The notes: generated from the letters alone by a model not told the origin. DNA of 64,000 bases from Tridacna crocea (GCA_943736015.1 OX031063.1:8599001-8663000), one strand, 5' to 3'; shown: positions 47,965 to 61,121, numbered from the stretch's first letter. Program-made: numbers and translations.

Positions 47965-50900
47965 ATGGAGTTATTTCAGCGATTGCCATGCAGAAATCTG
48001 GATAAAAGGATAGGATTTGCGCTAATTTTAGCGTTTTGTCTATCCATTTTGGTCGTGTATCACAGCAGGCAATTTTATCACTTTCGACCGGAACATGTGA
48101 GGAGTTCTTCCCGCAGTCTTACACAGACGGTCCAGCTTAATGACTCCAACAATCTAAATGTTAGACCGTACGTACAACACCGACAGGGAAAACATCTATA
48201 TATTGGAACTGGTGTTATCTCACGGACTCCACATTACAGGTTTCCCTCCCGGAAAAAGTCGGGTCTTTCCGTAAACTGTGCTAAAGTGATACTCCTAGGT
48301 CAATTTTCTGGATACAAAGAGATGAATCGAGATAATGCATTAATTTACAAAAAGAGAAAAGAGAATGAACTTCAAAATGAAATGACTTCATGCGATGGAC
48401 TAATTAACAATATGGGATATGTGACTGACCCTTTAACGGAAATAGAGAGAGACTTCCCTATCGCATACAGCATTCTGGTATACAAGGATTTCGTACAAAT
48501 AGAGATACTTCTACGAGCTATTTATAGACCCCAAAATGTTTATTGCATTCACGTAGACCGGAAGTCAAATACGTCCCTTCATTCTAACGTACGACGTTTG
48601 GCAAGTTGCTTTGAAAACGTTTTCATTGCAAAAAAATCTGTGAACGTACGGTGGGGAACTTTCTCAGTGCTGGAACCAGAACTGATTTGTTTAGAAGAAT
48701 TGTGGAACAAGTCAGTCACGTGGAAGTACTGGATAAATCTGACAGGGCAAGAATATCCTTTACGGACAAATTACGAGCTTGTGAAAATTCTACGGTCAAT
48801 GAAAGGTGCCAGTAATGTTGGAAGAAGTAGGTACTGTAATTATGTTATAGCTCTTATTCTGCCTAAATCGGCACGTGTACCCCTCCAAACGACTTTTTCA
48901 TTTCAGAACAGGGTCCATATTTAACTGCCATTCTTAAGAATTTTTTTGTCTTATTCTTCAAGATTTTCTGACAGTGAAAGAAACAGAACTTCTGATTGGC
49001 TAAACAATATGGTTTTGCCAATCACAAGTTTTGTTACTTTCACACGGACGAAATTCCGAAGAATAAGATAAAGAAGAGTGGTTGGTGAATACGGGCCCAG
49101 ATCACATTTTCAGATATTGTTGATAAAGGAAAGTACTAATATTACTGTAACTGAAAAAAGTCCAAGTGAGGCATAATAGATGACGGCATGTTTTTTTTAA
49201 CCAAGTCTTTACCCTAAGTCAAAATAGCATTTGAATTCAGCATATCATGTGTCTCACGTGATGCAATTCGTTTTCGACAGGATTGAAAACAATGTGAGGA
49301 AAGTAGAAAGTGCTGGTTACCAGCATTGTATCTCCTTCAAGCAATATTTTCAAAAGCCTTCTTCCCTGGAGAAATTATAAACGGGACAAAAGGTTTGGTG
49401 TTTCAATTTTTTTCCGGCTTTCTTCCTGGAAGACATTGTAAACGGAACAAAATGTTTTTCATGAGTTTTCCGGCTTGAGAAGCTTGTAAATAAAGCTAAA
49501 CCAAAGAGACCCAAACGCAACATATTCTTTCCAATTTACCGAAGTTCTCCCCTTTTCACACCTACAATTAATCGTCCAGTGAAATCGCTTTAATACTACC
49601 ACATGAGTACATAATATCTTAGCCTATATTAGATGCTGTTGAGTCCAACACGGATTTTCAGAACGAGGCAAGAGTCCAATATAGACTTTCTAGAACGAGG
49701 CAAGAGTCCAATATGGATTTTTCTAAACGAGAGCCTCGAATAATGATATTGGACCGGAGAGGTAGTCTAACGAAGTCCATGTAAAAAACCAACTTCAAAA
49801 ACCTCTTTTGGTATGTTTTGATTTTTTCTTAATTATTCAAACTGAAATGGCCCTATGCTTGTCGTTTACTTAAAAGTCTATACGGGAGTGTGAAACAAAG
49901 AGTTCATTTAACAGGCTTGGGTAAAAATACTGAATTCATTTGGATTCGTACACTGCAGAACCAGTCTATATTTTGGACTTAGCTCTCGCCTTGTCCGAAA
50001 CATAGACTTGTTCTGCAGTGCACTCATCCAATAGAATTCAGTATTGTACCAAAGCATGTTAAATCACCTCATATTATGTTTGCCCCGTCGAAGTAGAAAC
50101 ATTTAGGTTTTTATTATCGAGATGAAAGTTTCATGTTTGTTATTCAATAAGAGAAGAGTTAATGTGTTATCTGCAAATACTTTCAACTTGGACAAGCGTA
50201 AAATCATGTAGGTAAATTGTCATGCAAGCACCAAGGAGTAACTGGCGTTCTCTTCGTTTTTTCCATAAGGTTTTCTTCAGTAAATGGTTCACATAAGTAT
50301 AAATTCGTGTATTTAAAGAAAGTTTCCATATTTTTTTGCTATCTCCTACAACAGGGGTTACACAGTTTTCAGCAGAATTCAAGATTCCGGATTTCCACCA
50401 CATCGTCTAGTACCTGTTAAAGGAGCAGTCCACGTGGTTCTCTCGCGAGATTTTGTTGACTATGTAATCCATAACAAGACAGCACGAGACTTGCTGAACT
50501 GGTCACGTGATGTGAGAATTCCAGATGAGATCTTCTTCAATACCCTGTATTACAACCCTAGCCTTCAGATACCGGGCGCCGTTCAAAAATGTATTTGCTA
50601 TTCCTATTTATGAAACGTTTATCTTAAAGTGCTTTTGTTTTCGAAGCAGAATGATACTAGTGAACTATGTCGCGCCAAGCGAAGGCTCGGGGCGACATAA
50701 TTTCCCCACAACCGTGAACAAGTTTCCAAGTCCTCTGCCACCTGACCGTACAACGAAATTATTATACTGCAAAGTTTTACCTTTTCAAAGCACGTTAAGC
50801 GAAATTTCCTGTATTATAATCCCACGAATCGAGTATGCTGACGAAATAGAAATTGCCTTCTGAGTGCCCAAATTCAATGAAAACTGACGTCGCTAAAACG

Positions 50901-52671
50901 TGTAGTTTGGTGCATAAATGTGCAGTCTGGTGATCGATCGACGTCGCCATTTTGGATGTTGTATTGCACGTGTAGTGCTGTTTACGGGGCACTCAACAAG
51001 GAAACTTTACGTAGTTTTTGCCAGTGAACATGATATATATTTTCCCGGCTTGTTAACCAACCAGATCACGTGAAATTTCTTGCAGTATGATAATATATAA
51101 TATCGAAATTATTATACTGCAAAGTTTTACCTTTTCAAAGCACGTTAAGCGAAATTTCCTGTATTATAATCCCACGAATCGAGTATGCTGACGAAATAGA
51201 AATTGCCTTCTGAGTGCCCAAATTCAATGAAAAATGACGTCGCTAAAACGTGTAGTTTGGTGCATAAATGTGCAGTCTGGTGATCGATCGACGTCGCCAT
51301 TTTGGATGTTGTATTGCACGTGTAGTGCTGTTTACGGGGCACTCAACAAGGAAACTTTACGTAGTTTTTGCCAGTGAACATGATATATATTTTCCCGGCT
51401 TGTTAACCAACCAGATCACGAGAAATTTCTTGCAGTATGATAATATATAATATCGAAAGCGGCGTAAATTATCCTTTAATGAATCACGTACTGACGTACA
51501 TAGTGGTTAAGAGATTGATTTCTTGACCAGGAACTCCCGCCTCGACTCCTGCTGAATCGCTGGACTCGAGCAAGTAACCTTGGGCAAGTCACTGAGAAGT
51601 ACCAGCTTAGTACCAGTAAACCCTAGAGAAAAACATTTACCCTATACCACATAAACCTATTACCACACAAACTTTTAATTCACATGAGACAAGAAGCTTT
51701 GTTTCGTTTGAACCAAACTTTTCTCTTTGTCTGCCCTATGATATTTTGTTCAGTAACATATTTTGTGTAATGCAAGAGCTTTTAATATGGATTTATAGAC
51801 AATATTTGGTTTTTTTTTTTCGGTGAAAGATCGAAATTTATTTCATCGAGTGAACACCATCGGTAATATTTTCACGAGAAGATGCACGAAATTTATTTCA
51901 TCCATGAAATAAATTTCGATCTTTCACCGAAAAAAACAAATATCCTATTTATTTCATGCTTTTAACCCATTCTTGGAGGAGCTTTATCAAAATCCTGTAC
52001 CGTTCTTTTCCGTTATTCCCCATAGCGTACCACTTCCGCATAGCAACGTATTAGAATATTACGTCAAGCGCGAGAAATATAAAGTAAGTGACGTCATATT
52101 TCCATCTGGTTGTGAGGCACACGCAATTTACCTAGGCAACAACATAAAAATCGGTTATTTTCCCTGGTCGTACCCGTGTAATATCGAAAAATATTTTCAC
52201 TGCTTTTTCTCGATATCCTACCGGAAAGCATAAAATAAAAAAAAAGGAAGTCGCTGTATAATGATTTGCTGTTGTAAAAAGGTCGTTACTTTTCTACTGC
52301 AATGCACTTAATTCGTATTTTCCTTGTACGACTTTTGCCAAGTAAATTTGTTACTGACGGAATATTCTCGGTTCTTCACAGGGAAGCCCGGAACAACAGC
52401 TGTCCGGAATCCATTCATAGCTCGCTTTAAGAACTGGAACGGCAAATGGAACTGCCATGGTAAACAGGTCCGTGGTATTTGTGTGTTTGCTACGGGTGAT
52501 CTCCCTTTGCTTGCCACGAGAGAGGAACTATTTGCAAATAAGTTTCATGTGGACTTTGCTCCTGAAGCCTTGTATTGTATGGAGGAATTACTGTATAACA
52601 GAACACTTGAAGAGTATGTCGGTATTCTGGACTTTAATGTGTCGTATTATGTAGCAAGAAACTCTCTGTGA
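47965..52671 (+). CDS. GCNT: Core-2-type beta-1,6-GlcNAc transferase (GT14), copy 3 (intact)
   Basis: Exons are 47965-48830, 50355-50590 and 52382-52671 (866, 236 and 290 nt; 463 residues), with lengths and phases identical to copy 1. It is a type II Golgi enzyme with a membrane anchor at about residues 16-32. The catalytic landmarks FPIAYSILVY, YCIHVDRKS, YWINLTGQEYPLRTN, PDEIFFNTL (Glu347) and CHGKQVRGICVFATGDLPLL are all present. The first intron donor is AG|GTACTG, as in copies 1 and 2B. The C-terminus differs from copy 1 (YYVARNSL against YYEAGNSV). Intron 2 contains a 350-bp tandem copy, a SINE-like repeat and a hairpin. E-box TCACGTGA lies 112 bases upstream of the ATG. It probably branches O-glycans as other GCNT enzymes do; donor and acceptor use are inferred from the family. 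Confidence 0.9.
48912..49099. mobile_element. CACCAACC inverted-repeat MITE in GCNT-3 intron 1
   Basis: Same insertion as in GCNT-1 and GCNT-2B, so it predates the split of modules 1-3. Confidence 0.6.
50754..51453. repeat. 350-bp tandem duplication in GCNT-3 intron 2
   Basis: Two head-to-tail copies, 50754-51103 and 51104-51453, differ at only a few bases (for example GATCACGTGAA against GATCACGAGAA). CGAAA stands at both edges and may be the microhomology. Modules 1 and 2 have one copy. Confidence 0.85.
51491..51670 (+). mobile_element. SINE-like repeat in GCNT-3 intron 2
   Basis: ACATAGTGGTTAAGAGATTG, CTCGAGCAAGTAACCTTGGG and CTTAGTACCAGTAAACCCTA, the best-kept copy of the family first seen at 10835-11015. 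Confidence 0.5.
51800..51945. repeat. Hairpin in GCNT-3 intron 2
   Basis: TCGGTGAAAGATCGAAATTT and its complement AAATTTCGATCTTTCACCGA flank a 75-base loop region. Confidence 0.55.
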
Positions 52672-52897
52672 CAGAAACTTTGATAGAAACACCGGAATAG
52701 TTTGGTCATAGACTCAAAGCCTAGACAAAACAACCCCGGGCTCGCTTAAGTCTTAACCACATAATGCCTTTTCCCACAATGTTTTCTACCCTTCCGAAAT
52801 CAAGTTTCAATTTTTGATTTACATTTAATTTGTCGTCTGCAAATGCTTTCAAGTTGACTAGTCTAAAAGACTACAGACCTCACTGACCTTCGATTAA

Positions 52898-53097
52898 CTC
52901 CTTACCAAACGATATGATTTTAGACTGGTTCAAATTGGAAGCATTTGCAGACGACAAAATTAATGTGACTCAAAAGTTGAAATTCGGTTTGGGAAGGATA
53001 GAAAACACTATGAAAAGGAGAAATTGTTGGTTAACAACATTTTATACTATGTTAACAAAAAGGCTTCTACCTTAACTTAGGGTCGTAAAATTTATCG
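52898..53097. mobile_element. TTAA-target hairpin MITE, worn
   Basis: TTAA at 52894-52897 and 53098-53101. Contains AGACTGGTTCAAATTGGAAG and GCATTTGCAGACGACAAAAT; the central hairpin is partly lost. Confidence 0.55.
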
Positions 53098-53601
53098 TTA
53101 AATTTCGCATAAATTGAAAAAGAATAGTTCAGCAGACTTTCGTCAATTTTCCCTCTGGCTTTTGATTTACTCCTTGGTATAAATATTGGTATAAATAAAG
53201 AGTAATTTACGATTGCTTAATGTGACCATGTTCATGCGGCGGCTCCATGAGAGCCGTTTTCCTGGCACATTTGTGACAAAAGTATGCAAGCTCCTGCATC
53301 TGAAACCAAACTATCATTTAGGGAGCATAGTGCAACTGCGAAAAGTATCGCACAGGCTGACCTTAGCAGAAAAGTTTGGTATTGATCAGTTTTGTATGTC
53401 AAAGGCCTAGTCAACCTCATTATTAAGTAGGTTGTTTAAAAAGGTAGATGTCATGTACCGATAACTATATGATGACTTATTTGGTACCATGGATAACGGA
53501 AATGCATTAACTCCCCCTTTTTCCAGAGCATTGCTGAATTGTAAGCGTTACCACGTGCAGCTAATCCATACTCAAAGGCTCTTTCCGATACCATGGCACC
53601 C

Positions 53602-53770
53602 CCCGTAGCTCAGTGATTATAGCGTATCTGCCTCGTGACTTGATAGTTGCGGGTTCGATACTTAGATGAAGCAAACCTTTCTCCGGCTTTTTTCACCGCT
53701 CTGGTGCATGTGAGAAAAGCAGTCGGTTATATGCAAGTTGTGTCAGTACTGGTTTGAGAAAGCCAGGAAA
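53602..53770 (+). mobile_element. tRNA-derived SINE
   Basis: The head resembles a tRNA, with box A GTAGCTCAGTGATTATAGC and box B GGGTTCGATACTT at suitable spacing. A body of about 100 bases follows (CACCGCTCTGGTGCATGTGA, GTCAGTACTGG). The anticodon arm is poor, so it is not a working tRNA gene. Confidence 0.55.
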
Positions 53771-53964
53771 ATATGAGTACGTTAATTTGTTTCCGTGGAA
53801 TATATGAAAGGGATCTACTCGCATTTGCGAAAAACAAAGTCAACATCAAACGATTTCATGTGCGCTGGCCAACCTCTGTCAAAATTTTTAAGAGATTAGT
53901 TATTTTACCATGTTTACTTTACAGTCGTTCAACAAATATTTATTTTGCTCGCAAATTAATGTAT

Positions 53965-54158
53965 ATGTCAAGTTTTATACTTTATGTGAAAAAAAATATA
54001 ATAAACCCATGTTGAAGTAAAAACCGATTTTTTTGCACTAATTTGGGACCGAAAAATCATGATGTCAAATTTTATATTTTATGTAAAAAAAAATATAATA
54101 AACCCATGGTGAAGTAAAAACCGATTTTTTTGCATTAGTTTTGGGCCGAAAAATAATG
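53965..54158. repeat. 97-bp tandem pair
   Basis: Two direct copies, 53965-54061 and 54062-54158, each with ATGTCAA, AATATAATAAACCCATG and AAAAACCGATTTTTTTGCA. They are diverged at several bases. Confidence 0.7.
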
Positions 54159-56007
54159 AAGTAGCTGAGAAATTTTAATCAAAGTAACATGAACAATTGA
54201 CATGATAAAAAAAAGAAAGCAAATGAAAACACAGCATCATTTAAAACCTTACCACACCACAAAATTTTGGACTGGACCAAATCGAAATCACTTGAAGACA
54301 GCAAATTAAGTGTTGCTAAATTTATGTTTCCTGCCTTTGTTTGGAAAGAAAATATCATGTGGAAGGGATAAAAAGCTAGTTGCAACATTTTCTATTGAAG
54401 AAAGGAGAGAATTGAAGAAGAATTGGCATGAAATACAGTCTTGTATATAGGAGTCAGAGCAAGAAATATCTTTGAAAATAGATAGATAGCTTTAATTTGC
54501 CACTAAACAGACATGGACCCTTAGAATAAACATGACTACATCTCTGACCAATCGCAAGTACCCATTCATCGATTACTCTCAGACGGTATAAATCTCTTTT
54601 AAAGGCCGACTGATTTTTAGAATTATAGGGGTACAGGTATTCATCACTGCTGAAATGTCCGTTGTATTGTCCGATGCATTTTGCCTGTTTTACCTTTTGT
54701 GTTTGTTTTATTATGTTGTGTATGTCAACAAAGGTTTAAATTATCATCTGAGAGTAATAGATATATTTTTTATCAGTATCAAACAGTAGGTCAATAGCCA
54801 GCACATTTAGCTGTGCCGAAAATTGTACTAGAAAAAAAGGCTGACTGAGGCCCGTCGAATAAAACTGTGACTAAGGTCACGACTATTGATTTATATAGTC
54901 ATGAAGCACAAGGGTGCATCCCGGACCGCCATCGACTATTAATCAAAGCGCTCAAAAGCACTGATGGCTAGGGGCAAGTGGAATGTGCATAATATGCGTA
55001 AAGCAATTTGCGTTCAAACAGGAACTGTCCAATTAAAACGTAAAAGAAAAATAAATGTGGATGCTAATACTCGGCTGAAGTTGTTTTAGCTGAAAATTTT
55101 AAGTCGAAAAGCCGGGCATGACTGTATCAAATCTGTTAAGATGTTTACCCGCCCCCGATTTATTGATTTGTGAAAGGTAACAACTGGTCTAAGTTTGAAG
55201 TAAATATGATCGTTAATAGCAACAACTTCAAGCTTGAATGATACAGTAATGGTAGTTATGACAAGATATTGAAAAATGTCAAAAAGTTTGAACATTCAAG
55301 GTCAAAAAGGTTCAGTCAGTGCAGTCCAAGGGGCTGACCTCGATCGAAAGGAAGGAATTTGCTACATGGCAACGGGTCAGCCTACATTATGATTTGGTCA
55401 GATTTGAGATTGTAATGCTTGGTATCATGTAGCACTAATATGCATTTAACCCACTTCTGCAAGATCTTTGTCCGTGCCTTTGTAGACCGCTTTTGAAATT
55501 TTGAAACAAGTGCATCTGTTCCAACATTATAATATCCCTAATGTTGAATGCAATATTACCAATTCCAGACTACAAACATTGTCCAAAGAACGTCCCGTAT
55601 GTGCGAACATTTTACGCGACTGTTTTTGGTAAAATTGGATATTTTCATTGGGTAGAGATGTTGCGGGGGGTGACATAGAGGGGGGGTGGGGTACCATACG
55701 ATTTTATTTCATTTGCAGCAGGCTTTGTATGAGCGTAACAATGTCTTCTTTCAAGCTACACGTCTTAGTCTTTTGTCCCCTACGCATCAATAGAGAATCG
55801 ATGAATTCATATGTCGTGATAATTCAACAAACTATCCATGGGCTTTTTTTTTTTCTTGCATTTATTTTTCACTCATTTCATCTTTTTGTTTATTTTTAAA
55901 CAACAATAACAAAACACAGCACATGATAATACAACATACAGTCAACAGCAGTAACAATGAAAACAATAAATACGATAGCACTTTTCAGACCAATAATTAA
56001 AGTCACT

Positions 56008-59000
56008 TTAAAAGTTCAATGTCTTTCGTCTGCTGAACTTGGTACGGGGTTTCTTGCTCTCTCCTGCTGTCCAGGATTTGGACTTCTTGCGGAAGTGACG
56101 TAAATCTTCGCCGTGATCTGCGTGTAACATGGGTTTATAGTTCATTGGTTGACATAAGTCTGACGTCATTTGTTGGTTGAAATAGAAAGTCTTGTAGCCG
56201 CCGTCAAGGAGATAAATCTCAGGAAAGTTCAGTTTTGGGTATTTGTCTCTGTTGAGTTCTCTGTCTTGGCTTCTCAGAAATCGGTACCTGAAATAAAATT
56301 TAACATAAGCTATGAATTAAAGGTAATCAAATGGTGCAAGCTGAGTATCAATATTTAAGTCATTATTCAGCTATAATCGGTACCTGCTTAACCCTTTACC
56401 ACACAGTAACGCCTCTGAGGAAGGATCCTTTTGAAAGCATTGTGGGAAAAGGAGAAAATGCTGGTAATCAGCGTTTTATCCTCTTCCCACAACTTCTTTC
56501 ACCCTATCAAAGCAATACTGCATCATTTGAGCCATTTTGGAATAGCCGTCTGCAAATACTTTCAATATGGGCGGGTCTAAAATTTTGTCATGTGATAACG
56601 GGTTAAAGCCTGTTCCACACAATGACGACTTATAACGCCACTGAGGGAGAAGCCTTTTGAAAACATTGTGGGAAAAGAGAAAATGCTGGAAACCAGCATT
56701 TCCCCTTTTTCCACAAAGTTTTCTACCCTATTAAAGCAAAATTGCACCAAAAGAGTCACCTTGTTATTGTCGTCTGCATGTGGTTTCAATTTGGATAGGA
56801 CTAAAATTTTGCAGTGTGGTAACGGTTCATATAAGTGACATGCAGCTGAATCGATGATTCACAAAATCCGCTAAAGTATTTGTGTTGGTGTAGTCTGACC
56901 GTGTCCGCAAAAAAAATTTCAAGTCGCAATCAACAGCCTCAGAGGTTGACAGAACAGAGATATGTACTAGGTTATAACTTTCTCAGTGCTTAGACAAGCA
57001 GTCCATATTGCAACACCACACGGTATTATCATCATAGTGTACAGAGCGAAAATATATATCCTTAAATGTGTCAATTCAACCAAACGAGAAAAACAATACA
57101 CTTGCACACGACAAGTTAGGTAGTTCTGAATGATTGAACTGGACTTTAATAGAAACATTGTGAGAAAAGGATAAACATTGGTTACCCGTGTTCTCTCCTC
57201 ATTCACAGTGCCTTCAAAAGGCTTCACCAATCGGAATAGTATGAATTACAGAACAGAACATACAATTCAAAGCAAGTATTCGTGTAACATACTAGCATGA
57301 ACACATGCTAGTACATGTACTACCCCAAGAAGAATTCTATTTTTTTAATTAAATTTTAATTTGTGTTTCATGTACTTACATTTTTGGACCACGTTCGGAG
57401 GAGAATTCACAATGGAAGATCACTACATGAGGTTTTTCGGATGTAGTGGGTTTCTGCAGTAAACTGTAAACATCGTCTTTTGTGTAGAGATTGACAGCTC
57501 CCTTTATGTGGCCTCCCTCGTATTCATACGGATATCTACAGTCAACAACAGTCACGAGACCAAGCTTTTCGTCGTACTGTCCTTTCAAGACATCGGCGAG
57601 TGTTTCAGCAGTTATAGATTTTAGGTCGGTGTGTTTCCCGGGAATTGTGGGTAATGTGTAGTCTCGTGATCCGTCAGCAATGAGGTCTGTATCGCTTGTC
57701 AGTTTGTCAACAGCATCGATGATACCTTCTGACGTTTCCTGCTAAGAAACCGGATGCAAATTTAACTCATGCTAGTGTGAAAAAACATCTGTCTCTAAAA
57801 ATAGCAAAGTGTATTACAGATGGATCTACATGTAGATCATGAAGCGCAATCAGCACTGTGCCATGAAAGACGAAATAGAGTTTAAACATTAACGGTTTAT
57901 TTACATAATATTCTGTGTTTTTTCCAATATGTTCTATGGAGATCAGGGCCCGTATTCACCAATAATTCTTGAGAATATTCTTTGTCTTATTCTCCAGAAC
58001 ATTCTTATTCTCCAAAATTTTCTACATTTGTTAGTAAGACAATTTCTGATCAGAAGTTGAATTACTTACAAATTTAGAAAACCTTGGAGAATAAGACTAA
58101 GAATGATAGGTGAATACGGGCCCTGTTAATGTGTCACAGTTATTCAATTTACCAAGCAAATCTCTATCTATTAGATCTATAAAATGCATCCTGAATGAAA
58201 GATGAGAACGGTCCACGGACCCTTGGTAGGCTAAAATTGGTCGTTACCGTTTGGGTTGATACCCTTATGCATCAAACCGCCTTTTTACAGGACAAAGTTC
58301 ATTGATATAATTCTTAATATTTTCAGGTATATTATTTCAACTTGCTTAGATTTCGCGAAGTGATCTATAATTCTAGTGAATCGTAACATTTTTCATATAT
58401 TTGTGTTCAACACAATAGCCCTTACTTTCCAATTGTATAAGAATGTGTACTTCTTATTTTCTTATTTTCAATAAGCTACATCGTTTTTACTCACACAATG
58501 TATTTTATAACTGAACTGATATTGTTACTTTCGTTTGCATTTGCCATATTTCGTTTATTGGTAAATGGCCAAAGACATGCGATGTGTCGATAAAGCCAAT
58601 AAATGAAATGAGATGATGAACATAAATGAATTACCTCTGTTATATCTAGTCGACCTTGTTTTGTTGCTCGAAGGTTAATGAGTTGATCACCATCGTCATC
58701 GGCTGGACGCTTTATTCCAGAAAACAAACTTCTTTTGATTCCAGATTTTGAGCTTGTTTTTGTCAGCCGGCATCGTGGAATTTCAATCTGAAATAACGAA
58801 ATAACATCATTATATTTTTGTTGACTTAAGTAGGGCACTTGGTCGTTGGGAAAAGATTTAAAGATGAACAACCGATTGTTTTAGGATAGGGTACCACTTA
58901 TCAGTTACTCATACCTGGAGACTATGACAACGGGTTTCAACCGCTTCAAAAACTAAGTGGTTGTTTTCCATTTGTCACAATGCCCATAACACTTGCTTGG

Positions 59001-59795
59001 GTCGGAAAGAAAGGGTAGAAACCGATTTGATATTTAAATGTAATCCTTTTTCCGTACGACAAGATTCTAGATGGGTCTTGAATAGAACCAATCACTGACA
59101 ACATATAAGCAACTAAAATGACAGTATTGTCTATAACAAGAGAAATAAAGTTTGCGGCCACATTTACATTAAACAATTGAACAGATTTAAGAAAAAAAGA
59201 AGAAAATTGTATTAGTCTTCTTGCTCATGATCTTTTTAAAGAAAGTCGCTTTGAAAAATAAACTGCATTTTACTTACAGAAAAATCAGCTGTGTTTCTGC
59301 CCTCAGCTTCTAGAGATTTACTGTACGGTGTAATGATCTCAGCAAGTTCGTTCTCATCCCAATCTGTGGCTGTAATTCTAGCAGGTGAGGCAAATACATC
59401 GTCAAATAATTTCTTTCTGAAAATGAAAAATAAATAGCTTTTAAAATCCCTGTCAGACAGAACTGGTGATTACTCAACTGTGTGTCAAGGAGATCTGATG
59501 ATTGTGTGTAAAATGATTATATTTACTACGGACTACGCTTGCTGTTCTGAGTCCACACTTAATGCAAAGGTTCGAATGCCTTTTTTCGCATACTGCTAGC
59601 CATATATAAGCCATGTATGCAATTGATTTATATGAAAGAGATCGTATTCTCGACTTTCTGCGTCTGATGAAGAGATTCGATTGATCATTCGATTGTATGA
59701 TGTTTTGCGCTTATTTTGAATATATTTTCTTGTTGCAAACAGGAGACCCGCTCTACAGACTTCTAAAAAACAGAAGTTATTTACCTCAAGGCCAT
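56008..59795 (-). CDS. CDC25: M-phase inducer phosphatase CDC25, copy 4 (intact, diverged)
   Basis: Exons are 59795-59785, 59416-59278, 58787-58635, 57738-57380 and 56287-56008, again 11, 139, 153, 359 and 280 nt, giving 313 residues. The start exon codes for MALR; here no stop is close upstream in frame, so a longer N-terminus is possible, but the conserved ATG of four copies is preferred. [13 protein letters not shown] and [10 protein letters not shown] are complete. Copy-specific residues include DDVFASPARI, AEGRNTADFS, KQGRLD and KGQYDEKLGLV. Introns differ strongly from the other copies: intron 4 carries two TTAA MITEs back to back, and intron 3 a CACCAACC element. The poly(A) signal is at 55861-55866. 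It is the oldest-separated copy by eye and may be the nearest to the ancestral gene. Confidence 0.9.
56392..56602. mobile_element. TTAA-target hairpin MITE in CDC25-4 intron 4, first of two
   Basis: TTAA at 56388-56391 and 56603-56606; CCCTTTACCACACAG at the left, TGTGATAACGGG at the right; centre GGGAAAAGGAGAAAATGCTG. Confidence 0.7.
56607..56830. mobile_element. TTAA-target hairpin MITE in CDC25-4 intron 4, second of two
   Basis: Starts at the TTAA shared with its neighbour (56603-56606). Contains GGGAAAAGAGAAAATGCTGG and GTCGTCTGCATGTGGTTTCA, and ends in CAGTGTGGTAACGGTT. The right TTAA is worn. Confidence 0.6.
57946..58123. mobile_element. CACCAACC-family MITE in CDC25-4 intron 3
   Basis: Clean inverted ends GGGCCCGTATTCACCAAT and GTGAATACGGGCCC; inner TCTTATTCTCCA/TGGAGAATAAGA arms. 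An independent insertion of the family. Confidence 0.65.
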
Positions 59796-60164
59796 GTTGT
59801 TTTTTTTTTCGAAATGGGTGTTACGATATCTTGTCTTGTTGAACTGTGTGGTGTAGAAACGAATTCTGACCTGCAGAAACTTTTCCCCGTATTTATATTC
59901 CGTATCACAAACTGCCCGGATGTCATTATATACCGGAGGCCTTGAGAAAATTAAGTCAGAGCTAGCATAGCTGACCAGGATATGCTCAAAGCCACGGGGA
60001 AATTAATTATCTCATGTAGTAGTTAATTATGTTTTAACCGAAATTAGTGTAGTATGGACAATTTTACAAATGTTTAACCAATTAGTTTTTTATCTTTCAC
60101 GTATCTGACGGGTTTGTTAAAACTTCGTTGGTTTGTTGACATGAGTGAAGAGTTTGATTATCCT

Positions 60165-60382
60165 TTTTTTCCCAAACGACAAACTCATGGACTAGACCAA
60201 ATTGAAAGCATTTGCAGACGACAATTCAACTCTTGCTGAAAAGATGATTTCTGTCTATGACAGGGTAGAAAACATTGTAGAAGGAGAAAATGCTGGTTAC
60301 CAGCATTTTCTCCTTTTCCAACAATGTTTTCAAAAGGCTACTATTCCAGACCCGTAAAAACCAGGGATTGTTTGGGAAAGGG
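60165..60382. mobile_element. TTAA-family hairpin MITE
   Basis: AAGCATTTGCAGACGACAAT, GAGAAAATGCTGGTTACCAG and its complement; right TTAA at 60383-60386. Confidence 0.6.
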
Positions 60383-60642
60383 TTAAAACATAACTTGCTC
60401 TTCGAAACTCTTTGTTATATGCCAGTAGTTTATGTCTGATGTAAGATTTCTGTACTTTTATTTCTTTTATGGATCGACAGAAAGATAATGATAAAAAAGG
60501 AAAAACATGCCGCTTACCAGTATTCCCTCCATTCACTTCATTGTTTTCAATAGGTTCCTTTTCTCTGCGTATAAGATCAGAATTGCGTGGTAAAGATTTA
60601 AAGAAATTACAAATCTTTTAACATAAAATCTCCCCTTCATCC

Positions 60643-60648
<6 letters not shown>

Positions 60649-60701
<53 letters not shown>
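60649..60701. repeat. CT microsatellite
   Basis: About 26 CT units in a row. Confidence 0.95.
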
Positions 60702-60706
<5 letters not shown>

Positions 60707-61121
60707 TGTTACATGTATCTATTTTCAATGTTGAAATTGTGATTTTTTTTAACGTTTTACGAATGATTAGTCAAATAACTAAATGCATTGATTCAAGGTA
60801 TTTTACTCTGTCAGCAATATAAGAGAAAGAAGGTTTTTGTGGTGGTGCACGGCATAGACTAGGATCAGACTGCAGTGATCGTAAAATCTGATTTTTGGGC
60901 TACAAGTCTTTAATCATTTAGCACCTGTCACAATTACAGTTGCCTATGCAGCTAGTGTAAATGAAGATCAGACTGTACATAGCATACAGCCTGATCTTTG
61001 ATCTTCATTGTCTGCTGTCAGGAAACACTCAAGTCAAAAGCAACCACCCAGTTCCAATAATCAGTTTCTCACAATGTATTTGGAATTCCTTTTTCTTCGG
61101 GATGGTTTGATTTACTCTTAA

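Larger units (their letters stand above)
37034..52760. repeat. Segmental duplication module 3 (CDC25-3/GCNT-3)
   Basis: Collinear with module 2 from its left edge (CATAAGGCTGCCGAGTGCGA) through CDC25 and GCNT. It is the only module in the window in which both genes appear intact apart from module 1. Unique features are the LINE at 43964-45811 and a 350-bp tandem copy at 50754-51453. Confidence 0.85.
52672..55690. other. Spacer between modules 3 and 4
   Basis: 3.0 kb with no recognised protein gene. Contents: a half MITE (about 52745-52870), a TTAA MITE (52898-53097), a tRNA-derived SINE (53602-53770), a 97-bp tandem pair (53965-54158), a worn MITE (about 54248-54420) and a weak inverted pair ATTACTCTCAGACGG/ATCTGAGAGTAAT (54572-54760). 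The first 100 bases match the flank of GCNT-1. Confidence 0.55.

Noticed and set aside
53602-53675. A functional tRNA gene
   Set aside because: Box A and box B are present, but the anticodon arm and acceptor stem do not pair well and a SINE body follows.
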